NCBI GenBank assembly: GCA_964615375.1 | Contig: CAZTOW010000005.1 | Coordinates: forward strand, 1-64,000 | Reading direction: 5' to 3' | Source of the DNA: CAZKWG01 sp964615375 | GTDB lineage: Bacteria > Myxococcota_A > UBA796 > CAZKWG01 | DNA length: 64,000 bases | Shown here: in pieces, positions 41,982 to 49,554 of the stretch | Numbering within the stretch: position 1 is the first letter of the stretch | How the letters are laid out: each line of letters begins with the position of its first letter | Notes under the pieces: model-generated | What the model was told of the DNA's origin: nothing | The model's input: only the letters and a program-made list of their open reading frames with translations | Databases searched by the model: none | Position numbers and translations under genes: made by a program

Positions 41982-43097
41982 CCGCTCGTGCGCGTCTACG
42001 CCCCCGAGCTGACCTCGCACCACGAGCGCGCCGGGATCCTCCCGGAGCTGCGCGACGCCATCGCGCGTGCCCAGGGCGGCACCCTGCTCGTCGAGGAGGT
42101 CTACGAGCTGCCGCTCGTCGAGCAGGCCATCGTCGAGGACCTGCTGAACCAGCAGGTGCGCGGCCAGGCCAGCGCGGACGTGCGCCTGCTCGTGAGCACC
42201 TCGCTGGACCTCGCCGAGCTGGCCGCCGAGGGCGAGTTCCGGTCGGGCCTGCTCCAGCGGTTGATGTTCGGCAGCGTGGCCCTGCCGCCGCTCCGGGAGC
42301 GTGGCCTCGACGTGGGGCTGCTCGCCGAGCGCGTCCTGCGCGAGCACCCCTACCCCACGAGCCGTGCCGTCGCGGGCCTCGAAGCGGCGGCCGTCGCGAC
42401 CCTGATCGACCACGACTGGCCCGACAACCTGCCCGAGCTGGAGGCGGTCATCGTGCGCGCCGCGCTGCACGCGAGCGGTGAGCGGCTGGACGACGTGGAC
42501 ATCGAGCGCGCGTTCGCGGGCATCGCCTGCGCGTTCTCCTGCCTGGGGCCGGACACCGAGGGCTATGTCCGCTCGCGACCGGTGGTGCCGGGCTTCAATG
42601 AGCCGGACGACGATGGGGACGCGGACCAGGCCGAGATGCCCGGTATCGCGACCTCGCGCCGCCCCATCCCCGCCTACGACCTCGCCGAGCAGAACGTGAT
42701 CGACCGCGCCTTCGGTCCCCTGTCCGCTGTCGAGCTGAGCCCGGAGCACATCAAGGCGCAGCTCACCATGGTCGTCGAGCACGGGTTCCGGCGTCTGCTG
42801 TACCGGATCGACGGGGATGGCCCGGTCAACCTGGAGCAGGCGAGGGCGGAGCTGCACCTCCCCAAGCGGCACGCGCGGCGTCTGCTCGCGGTCCTCGTCG
42901 AGGACGGTATGTTGGCGGTCAGCGGCGCCAAGGGCCACGAGACCTGGTCCCGGCCGATGGAGGCGTGAGCGGGCGGTGATCCTGAGCGCGCGGCCGAGGG
43001 CCTCGGCGGGATAGGAGGCCCTCGGAGCGCCACGCATGGACTGGAGCCGCCGGGAGACGCTGCTGGGCCTCGGCGCCGCGCTGGCGACGGGGTGCGC
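41982..43097 (+). repeat. 1.1-kb direct repeat, right copy
   Basis: Right copy of the repeat described for 36340-37455. It begins in the middle of the AAA+ gene and continues uninterrupted into the complete lipoprotein gene. 42480-42868 matches the left copy without a visible difference. Confidence 0.9.
41988..42968 (+). pseudogene. 5-prime-truncated copy of the degenerate AAA+ gene
   Basis: Homologous to residues from about 65 onward of the gene at 36154; the N-terminal quarter, including the degenerate Walker A segment, is missing because the insert ends here. A GTG at 41988 (reading RVYAPELTSHHERAGIL) still opens a 326-codon frame, so a shortened protein may be made. In this copy the arginine block reads LPPLRERGLDV, closer to the family consensus than the LPPLCERGLDV of the other copy, which suggests the arginine is ancestral. 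Confidence 0.8.
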
Positions 43098-43695
43098 GGG
43101 GCGGCGCGCGGCCGAGGTCGTCGTCAACGACAACGTCGCCATGGATGGGCCGCTCCACTGGTACGGCGAGCTGTTCGATCTGCTCGTCGAGCACGCGCGC
43201 CGGTATCCGAGGATGGAGCCCCAGGACGCCTACAAGCTCTGTCATCACAAGGCGATGGGGCCGGGGCACCTGGTCGCTGCGGGGGACGCGCTCGCCTGGC
43301 TCCAGCGCGAGACCGCCGAGCTCGCCCCTCTGCCGGCCGGCGTCGAGCAGGTGGACGTGGAGCTGCTCGACCCGGGCCGTGGGCTCGCGCGCGTCCATCT
43401 GCGGCCCTGGCTGGCCCGGCGACGGAGCCTGAAGGCGCTGGCCACCGCGTTCGCCGAGACCGCCGCGCGCTGGACCCCCGCGCCGGGGGTGCTCGCGGTC
43501 GAGCTGGACGTGGTCGGCGTCCTGCTGGAACAGGGCTCGCTCCCGCTGGCCTTCGACCAGGTCGCCTGGAAGGCGTTCACGGCGCCGCTGGTCGAGCAGG
43601 GCCTGCCGGCGGTGCATCACTCGGAGGTCTACCGTGCGAGCTACGCGCCGGCCTACCGCGTTGTACTGGTCGAGCTGATCGCGGGCGGCGGGTGA
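43036..43695 (+). CDS. Putative Tat-exported lipoprotein, 219 aa
   Basis: The N-terminus MDWSRRETLLGLGAALATGC combines a twin-arginine motif (SRRETLLG) with the lipobox LATGC, so Tat export and lipidation of Cys20 are predicted. The mature part is soluble, with HWYGELFDLLVEHARRYPRM, then a conserved-looking KLCHHKAMGPGHLVAAGDAL, and a helical second half. The family is not recognised. It follows the AAA+ gene by 67 bases, and the same order is seen, truncated, at the left duplicate. Confidence 0.75.
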   Translation: MDWSRRETLLGLGAALATGCAGRRAAEVVVNDNVAMDGPLHWYGELFDLLVEHARRYPRMEPQDAYKLCHHKAMGPGHLVAAGDALAWLQRETAELAPLPAGVEQVDVELLDPGRGLARVHLRPWLARRRSLKALATAFAETAARWTPAPGVLAVELDVVGVLLEQGSLPLAFDQVAWKAFTAPLVEQGLPAVHHSEVYRASYAPAYRVVLVELIAGGG

Positions 43696-43854
43696 GGGCG
43701 ACGGGTGTCCAGAAGTCGGCGCCGAGGCGGGGGCTGGGGAGGCGGGATCGCGGGGGCCAGAAGGTAGGTCCAGATGGTGGCCGGAAGGAGATGGATGTGG
43801 TCACGCCTACTGAAGCTGATCTATGCCCATGCGCGAGAGCGCGTCGCCCGGTGA

Positions 43855-44745
43855 CTAGGCTGCCCGCCCCGGAGCCTTGAACACCTGGTCTCGGTGCCAG
43901 CGCGCGAAGCGAAGGTCCACGGAGGGCTGCCCATGCAGCGGCCCAATAAGCGCGCGTCGATGAAAGCGCCCGATGTGGGCCTCGACGACCTCGCCGCCGT
44001 GCAGCCGGGAGGAGACGACGACCTCGCGCCGCTCGCTCACGGTGAGCAGACCGAGGTCCAGGGCCTTGTGGTGCAGCGGACACAGGCACAGGCCGTTCTC
44101 CACCACGTCGGGTCCGCGGTGGGCGTGCCAGTGCAGGTGCGCGGCCTCCAGCCCGATGGCTGAGCCATCCAGCCGGGTGTCCAGCCCGCACACCGCGCAC
44201 TGGTAGCCGTAGGCGCGCAGCACCAGCTCGCGAAAGCCCCGGTCGCGCGCACGCCGCTCGCTGGTGACCCTGGGCGGCTCCAAGTCCAGGTCCACGGCAG
44301 ACAGGATGTTCTCGTGAATGCTCGGAGGGAAGTGCGCGTCCAGGACCGCGTGGGCCAGCTCGCGCACCAGCTCGGGATCGTCGCGGAGCGCGCCGTCGAT
44401 CTCCGACGGCAGGCCGCCCGAGGCCGTGCGCAGCGCCGTGCGCGTGGGCGCCGTGCTGCCCTTGCGTCGGGTCAGCAGCTCGCCCCCCGGGATCTCCCAG
44501 AGCCCATCGGTCTGCAACCACCAGAAGGGCAACTCCGGCTGGTAGTTCTCGGTGCGGCCGAACTCGATCAGGAGCTGTTTGAGCGGGGCCTCGGCGTCGG
44601 CGAAGGCCAGCAGGCGTGGCTCGCCGTGCTGCACCCGGGACAGGGCCATCAGCAGGAGCAGGGGCTTGTGCGGCGCGCGCTGGTCTCCGCGGCTCCAGGT
44701 GCGGATCGCGTCCACGGCTGCTCGGAGGTCGGCCCGGCTCGGCAT
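43855..44745 (-). CDS. Phosphorothioate-dependent (ScoMcrA-like) SBD-HNH endonuclease
   Basis: ATG 44745 is chosen because the recognisable domain starts at once; the frame is open to 45225 as a shadow of the methyltransferase gene. The 296-residue protein has the sulfur-binding-domain pattern (APHKPLLLLMALSRVQHGEP, LPFWWLQTDGLWEIPGGE) followed by an HNH nuclease: YQCAVCG, IGLEAAHLHWH, ENGLCLCPLHHKALD, with the His/Asn/His triad and zinc-binding residues present. Members of this family bind phosphorothioate (PT) DNA and cut near it. The Tyr usually found before Pro-Phe in the pocket reads Leu here, so binding could be altered. It faces away from the methyltransferase gene across a palindrome. 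Confidence 0.82.
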   Translation of the reverse strand: MPSRADLRAAVDAIRTWSRGDQRAPHKPLLLLMALSRVQHGEPRLLAFADAEAPLKQLLIEFGRTENYQPELPFWWLQTDGLWEIPGGELLTRRKGSTAPTRTALRTASGGLPSEIDGALRDDPELVRELAHAVLDAHFPPSIHENILSAVDLDLEPPRVTSERRARDRGFRELVLRAYGYQCAVCGLDTRLDGSAIGLEAAHLHWHAHRGPDVVENGLCLCPLHHKALDLGLLTVSERREVVVSSRLHGGEVVEAHIGRFHRRALIGPLHGQPSVDLRFARWHRDQVFKAPGRAA

Positions 44746-44775
44746 GGCCTCAATCTCTCCCGTTCGGGCCGCTCC

Positions 44776-44791
44776 GGCCAGCAGGCTGGCC
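44776..44791. promoter_or_regulatory. Palindrome in divergent promoter of PT-island genes
   Basis: GGCCAGC-AG-GCTGGCC is a perfect 7-bp inverted repeat in the 117-bp space between the endonuclease (leftward) and methyltransferase (rightward) genes. It could be a shared operator or a transcriptional hairpin; no regulator gene is adjacent. Confidence 0.4.
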
Positions 44792-44862
44792 ATCGGGGCC
44801 TCGAATCCGGCAGTGGCCGTGATAGGCTCAGCGGGTCGCCTTCTGGCTGGATCTCGCCCCGC

Positions 44863-46380
44863 ATGGACCTCCCCGTCATCGAGCGCCACCGCACCGCCAT
44901 CGGCCGCGCCGGGCTGTCCCGACCGATGCGCCTGGCGCTGGAGCATGGCGTCCTCGACGCCGGCATGACGGTCATGGACTACGGCTGCGGGCGCGGCGAC
45001 GACGTGGCCCGGCTGAGCGCCAACGGGTTCGAGGTCGCGGCCTGGGATCCCCACTACCGGCCCGAAGGCGCTCGCGTTGAGAGCGACGTGGTGAACCTCG
45101 GCTACGTGCTCAACGTCATCGAGTCCCCGGCCGAGCGCTCCGAGGTGCTGCGCCTGGCCTGGGCGCTGGCCCGGCGCGTGCTGGTGGTCGCCGCCCAGGT
45201 CTGGATCCACGACCAGGCCCGCCACAAGGTCCCCTTTGGCGATGGCATCATCACCGGCCGCAACACGTTCCAGCGGTACTTCGATCAGGACGAGCTCGCC
45301 GAGCTGATCAAGGGCGTGATCGGCGAGGAGCCGGTGCCCGCGGGGCTTGGCATCTTCTACGTGTTCCGCGATCCAGGCGAGGCCATGCGCTTCCGCGTGG
45401 GCTTCCTCCGCCGCCGCTTCGCGTTGGTCGAGCCCGAGCGCGCACCACGTCTACCGCGCGAGGAGCGAGTCCGCGCGCCGCGCGCCCCGCGAGAGGACCC
45501 CCGGCTGCCGCTGCTGGCGCCCATCCTGGCCTTCATGGAGGCCCACGGGCGGGAACCCGAAGGAGATGAGCTCACGGAGGCCGGGGCCATTGCCGAGGCG
45601 TTCGGCAGCCTCGGCCGCGCTGTCGGGCGGGTGCGGCGCGCGATCAGCGAGGAGGCGTGGGCGCGCTACCAGTCGGAGCGCCGCGACGACCTGCTCGTCT
45701 ACCTGGCTCTGGCGCAGTTCAAGGGTCGGCCGAAGTTCGGCGCTCTGCCAGCCGACATGCAGCGCGACGTGCGCACGCTACTCGGCTCGTACCCTAAGGC
45801 GTGCGAGCAGGCCGACGCTCTCCTGTTCTCGCTCCGTGACTACGCGCAGGTGCGCGCGGTCGCGGCGAAGAGCGCGGTGGGCAAGCGCCTCCCCGATGCT
45901 CTGTACGTTCATCCGGCCGGACTCGCCGACCTGCACGTCCTGCTTCGCCTAGTCGAGGGCTGTGCCCGCGCCTTTGTGGGTGAGGTAGAGGACGCGAACT
46001 TGATCAAGTTGCACCTAATCCGCCCGGCGGTGGGCTATCTGAGCTACCCCGACTTTGACGCTGACCCGCACCCAGCGCTCACCCGCGCCGTAGACGTGGA
46101 CCTGGCGGCGCGGAGTGTGCGGGTGACCGACTACAGCGCACGGGCGAACCCGCCGATCCTCCATCGGCGCGAGCTGTTCGTGCCAGAGGGGTATCCGGGT
46201 AGAGCGGGCATGGCTGAAATTACTAGACGGGAAGAGGATATTGGCCTCTACCTGAATGGAACTTCCGAAATCGGGACCAGGGATGGCTGGAAGGCAACCA
46301 TCGCTCGGCATGGCGTGGTTGAGGTTCCCCTAGGACAGTCCGATCCAGGGTGCGAGAGTATCCCAAGCAAATCCGAGTAG
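44863..46380 (+). CDS. DNA phosphorothioation-associated putative methyltransferase
   Basis: I use ATG 44863; the frame is open to 44314 over the endonuclease gene. The 505-residue product begins with the family pattern HRTAIGRAGLSRPMRLALEH. The SAM-binding motif DYGCGRGDDV follows, then the signature VVNLGYVLNVIESPAERSEV and a long helical region. This matches the PT-associated putative methyltransferase family (TIGR04096 type) that accompanies Dnd gene clusters. Its exact reaction is not established. The final 51 bases overlap the convergent SspE gene, and GC falls towards that end. Confidence 0.82.
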   Translation: MDLPVIERHRTAIGRAGLSRPMRLALEHGVLDAGMTVMDYGCGRGDDVARLSANGFEVAAWDPHYRPEGARVESDVVNLGYVLNVIESPAERSEVLRLAWALARRVLVVAAQVWIHDQARHKVPFGDGIITGRNTFQRYFDQDELAELIKGVIGEEPVPAGLGIFYVFRDPGEAMRFRVGFLRRRFALVEPERAPRLPREERVRAPRAPREDPRLPLLAPILAFMEAHGREPEGDELTEAGAIAEAFGSLGRAVGRVRRAISEEAWARYQSERRDDLLVYLALAQFKGRPKFGALPADMQRDVRTLLGSYPKACEQADALLFSLRDYAQVRAVAAKSAVGKRLPDALYVHPAGLADLHVLLRLVEGCARAFVGEVEDANLIKLHLIRPAVGYLSYPDFDADPHPALTRAVDVDLAARSVRVTDYSARANPPILHRRELFVPEGYPGRAGMAEITRREEDIGLYLNGTSEIGTRDGWKATIARHGVVEVPLGQSDPGCESIPSKSE

Positions 46381-48687
46381 GTTCTTGGACCGCTTGTCAA
46401 TGAACGCCACATCCCAGGTGTTGCCCTCTTCGAGGGTAGCGACACTGCGGAGGTGTGGCAGATACCTGGCCGAGGCGGTGAGGCGACTCTCTCGGGCATC
46501 CGAGATGTCTACACCTCGTCCCTTTGCGTCGAGTATGATGGCGTCGCTCTCCGCATGCGTCTCGGTACTCAGAACACGATAGTAGAGCCGCTTTATTGCC
46601 CACCCACGATTGCTGACCGAGGCATTCTCAGGTCCCGGAAGGAGTAGAAGGTTACCTATGCAGTCGACTCTCGCCTTGGCATAGATGTCTTGGTCCCAGG
46701 CGACAGAAGAGTCCTTTCTCGGCGCTACGTGCTCGACTTGGAAGCCCGCTTGCCACTTCTCGAGTGAAAGCATCGGTGCGCAGCCGCGCTTGCCGCGAAC
46801 TGGGAATCCGGGAGTTGCCGCATTGGGGGCAGCATCTTCGGCGGTCGCCAGCAGAAGGAGCTTTGTAAGGGGAACTGACTGCCGGTACACATCGATCGTT
46901 GCAGCGCGCTCCGTCCAGGACTCCCGGGAGTCACAACCGCTGTGGCTGAGTTGGTTACGGAGAATTTCTTTCAGCACCACAGACCCCGGAAGCACTTTCG
47001 CGGCACGGTGGAACTCAGGAAAGGTTCTTCCTCCATCGGCTTCGATCAGTCCCTGCATCGTGCGCCGATAGACGGCATCAATATTGTCAGTTCCCACGCG
47101 CGACCCACGCCAGAGCGCGTAGAACGCAGTGACGGCAGACACCGCCTCGACGAACTCCTTTCCGGCCGCCGCTTTGCCTTCGGCCGGGGCTTCGACTACT
47201 GCTTCGTAGAAGCGTGCGAGCAGTGCAATAGTCACCTCGTGCTTGGCATCTCGAAGTACAGTGAGACAGAAACGAATGCGTTCCATCTCTGTCGGCGTCA
47301 CCGCCTTGGCGAACTCTGTCAGCGAGTGCTCGGTCTCGCCCTCAGGCCAGCAAGATCGGAGGAAGTCTGCGACGATTGCCATGCCACGGAGAAAGTCGCG
47401 CTTGTCATCGAGGGAGGACCTCTCCTTGCCGGATCCGCCCTCGAAGCGGGAGCGGAGCCAGTTACGTTGGTCGCGCAGGCCCTTGCCCAACTTCTTGCCG
47501 TGAGAGAATAGAGCGAAGGGTATCAGCAACTTGTCGGATGCCTCACGCCGACGCTCACCAAGACTAGTGAGGAACGCTTCGACGCGCTCAACGTAGGCAG
47601 CCGAAGGTGACTTCTGGAATCCTTCTAACGACTCAGACTTGATTACCAGCGGCTTAAAGGTTTCGAAGGCTGTAAGCGGTTCGCCAGTTGTGTTCAGCGC
47701 CTCGAAGAGGTCAAATGCGTAGTCCTCCTTCTTCACCAGAACCTGAGTTACGGCCACCCTGTTGAGGAAGTAGCCGCTGAACAGAAAGATGCGCGACAAC
47801 TCGCTGATGCGGCGTTCGTTTATTCCCAGTTCTGTTTTGGTCCAGACCTCACGAACTGCCGTCGGAACCTCTCCGGCGAAGTAGCGCTCCAGAACTTCTG
47901 AGTCTAGGGCGGCCACCGCCGCGAGGTCTGGAAGGTGGTCATCGTCGTCGGTTCGACGACCTTTTGCCTGGAACAAGGCTGAAAGAGTCTGTCGAATTGC
48001 CTTATAGTTCTCCGCGAACTGAATACTCAATTCGTCGGTGCCAGGAGAGAACTTGAACTCCTGCGGATCCGAACTCTTCTCATGAGCCACCCAGTGCTCG
48101 ATGTATTGGCGAAGAATCCGCGCCACAGGCGACTCGTAGCGCGCCTTGCCTTGGCGATTACTCCACGAGTCGACATGAGCTCTGATGAGGCGTGGATAGT
48201 AGCGTAGGCTATCGTCGCCATAACCGATGTCCTTATCGAGTGCGAACATCCGCTCCAGGCGTTTCTTCAGGCCAAGCTGCTGTGCCTTGACCCACTCCCC
48301 GACCTCGGGTGACTCGAATTTGGTTTTTGAAGCCACCACCGAGACAAGGTCATGAATGGCGATGGCCATCATCGATACCGTCGAGAGGCGCTGCTGCCCA
48401 TCGATCACGAGGTATACGGCAGCAGGGAGATCATGCCGGACTTGCGGTTCCACTGTAGCATAGGCTTTGTCATGTACGAAGATGAACGTGCCAATGAAGG
48501 TAATGGCGTCGTCCATGTCAGCCAGAGCACCCACGCCGTCGCAGATGCTGGAAATTAGGGCGCGGGCCTGATCCTTCCTCCAAGCATACTGACGTTGGTA
48601 GGACGGGATGTACAGCCCTCGACCGGGCTCACGCAGCACCGCTTCAATCGAGACTGCTTGTGCGTCGAATACGTCCTTCGGGTCCAC
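46330..48687 (-). CDS. sspE: SspE-like phosphorothioate-sensing DUF262/DUF1524 effector
   Basis: GTG start with GGAG six bases upstream; 785 residues. The N-terminal DUF262 domain has IPSYQRQYAWRKDQ and the nucleotide-related YLVIDGQQRLSTV. The C-terminal DUF1524/HNH-type nuclease carries FQVEHVAPRKDSSVAWD and CIGNLLLLPGPENASVSNRG. Length and two-domain order match SspE, which in the Ssp system is stimulated by PT-modified host DNA and nicks unmodified invading DNA. It is the last gene of a leftward run downstream of sspD (57 bases). Codons are AT-richer than in the flanking regions. Confidence 0.82.
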   Translation of the reverse strand: MDPKDVFDAQAVSIEAVLREPGRGLYIPSYQRQYAWRKDQARALISSICDGVGALADMDDAITFIGTFIFVHDKAYATVEPQVRHDLPAAVYLVIDGQQRLSTVSMMAIAIHDLVSVVASKTKFESPEVGEWVKAQQLGLKKRLERMFALDKDIGYGDDSLRYYPRLIRAHVDSWSNRQGKARYESPVARILRQYIEHWVAHEKSSDPQEFKFSPGTDELSIQFAENYKAIRQTLSALFQAKGRRTDDDDHLPDLAAVAALDSEVLERYFAGEVPTAVREVWTKTELGINERRISELSRIFLFSGYFLNRVAVTQVLVKKEDYAFDLFEALNTTGEPLTAFETFKPLVIKSESLEGFQKSPSAAYVERVEAFLTSLGERRREASDKLLIPFALFSHGKKLGKGLRDQRNWLRSRFEGGSGKERSSLDDKRDFLRGMAIVADFLRSCWPEGETEHSLTEFAKAVTPTEMERIRFCLTVLRDAKHEVTIALLARFYEAVVEAPAEGKAAAGKEFVEAVSAVTAFYALWRGSRVGTDNIDAVYRRTMQGLIEADGGRTFPEFHRAAKVLPGSVVLKEILRNQLSHSGCDSRESWTERAATIDVYRQSVPLTKLLLLATAEDAAPNAATPGFPVRGKRGCAPMLSLEKWQAGFQVEHVAPRKDSSVAWDQDIYAKARVDCIGNLLLLPGPENASVSNRGWAIKRLYYRVLSTETHAESDAIILDAKGRGVDISDARESRLTASARYLPHLRSVATLEEGNTWDVAFIDKRSKNLLGFAWDTLAPWIGLS

Positions 48688-48744
48688 GAGTCACTCCATT
48701 GCGAGGGCTGGGGTTCGCACCTGCGGATCGGGCACATAATGCAT

Positions 48745-49554
48745 CTACAGCGTACACACCATGCACGGCGCCTCGTCGTTTTCATCATCTAGCACATCTT
48801 CGAGTACATCCATGAGACGTCGGCTTTTCGTGCGCAGTTGTTCCCGGCGCATCGCCTGGGCGTGACGCGCCGCGACTTCCGCTGCACGCGCAGGATCCTC
48901 CAGATCTGCCAGGGACTCGCCCTGCGACCAGGTGTACCCGGGCTCGCCGGCAGGCCCCTCTTTTTCGAAGGCCTTCGCCTTCTCGTACAGCTCGGGATGT
49001 CGCTCCTTGAGGCCGAGCCACTCGGCCTTGCGCTGGAAGAAGCAGAAGTAGCAACCGGATCGGCTACGCCATTCGTAGTAGCTCGGAATGCCGACGCCGC
49101 TCTCCGCAAGGATGCGGAAGACGTCGTCCTTGGTGATGCCGGCCTCCTTGAACGGGAATACCGCCTGGATGTTTGGCTTGGTCGAGACGTAGCCTGTACG
49201 ATCCTCGTCGGCCCTGATACCGACATATGAGACGGCGGGGGCGTCGCCGAGCCAGTTCTCGAAGGGCCGAATTTTCAGCTGCCGGGTGCACCATCTCATC
49301 TGGGGTGAGGGCAGGTAGCCGCCATAGATCTTGCGCCAGTGATCGAAGCCCTTGTCAGAGTTGAGGCGGGCGATGGGCTTACCCAGATAGGACTCCAGGC
49401 GCAGCAGGTAGTCGTAGGTCTCGGGCAACTCCTCACCGGTGTCGGAGAAGAAGTATTCCATCTCGGGCACGCGGTCGCGCATGTAGATCGCGAGCGCTGA
49501 GCTGTCCTTTCCACCGGACAGCCCCAGAACGTGCCGGACGCGATCTTCACTCAT
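48745..49554 (-). CDS. sspD: SspD/DndC-like PAPS-reductase-family ATP pyrophosphatase
   Basis: 269 residues, overlapping the sspC stop by eight bases. The PP-loop is SGGKDSSALAIY (residues 13-24). Cysteines likely to hold an Fe-S cluster are at RWCTRQLKIR, GCYFCFFQRK and the C-terminal CMVC. SspD/DndC proteins adenylate the DNA backbone so that sulfur can be inserted. Context (sspC and sspB upstream, sspE downstream) supports SspD rather than a sulfate-assimilation enzyme. Confidence 0.83.
   Translation of the reverse strand: MSEDRVRHVLGLSGGKDSSALAIYMRDRVPEMEYFFSDTGEELPETYDYLLRLESYLGKPIARLNSDKGFDHWRKIYGGYLPSPQMRWCTRQLKIRPFENWLGDAPAVSYVGIRADEDRTGYVSTKPNIQAVFPFKEAGITKDDVFRILAESGVGIPSYYEWRSRSGCYFCFFQRKAEWLGLKERHPELYEKAKAFEKEGPAGEPGYTWSQGESLADLEDPARAAEVAARHAQAMRREQLRTKSRRLMDVLEDVLDDENDEAPCMVCTL

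Noticed and set aside
41982..41998. Transposon end or target-site duplication at the insert boundary
   Set aside because: No matching short repeat is found at 37456 and there are no terminal inverted repeats; homologous recombination explains the boundaries better.
48745..49554. PAPS reductase of sulfate assimilation
   Set aside because: Its PP-loop family is shared, but the flanking sspC, sspB and sspE genes and Cys pattern support the DNA-sulfur-modification role.
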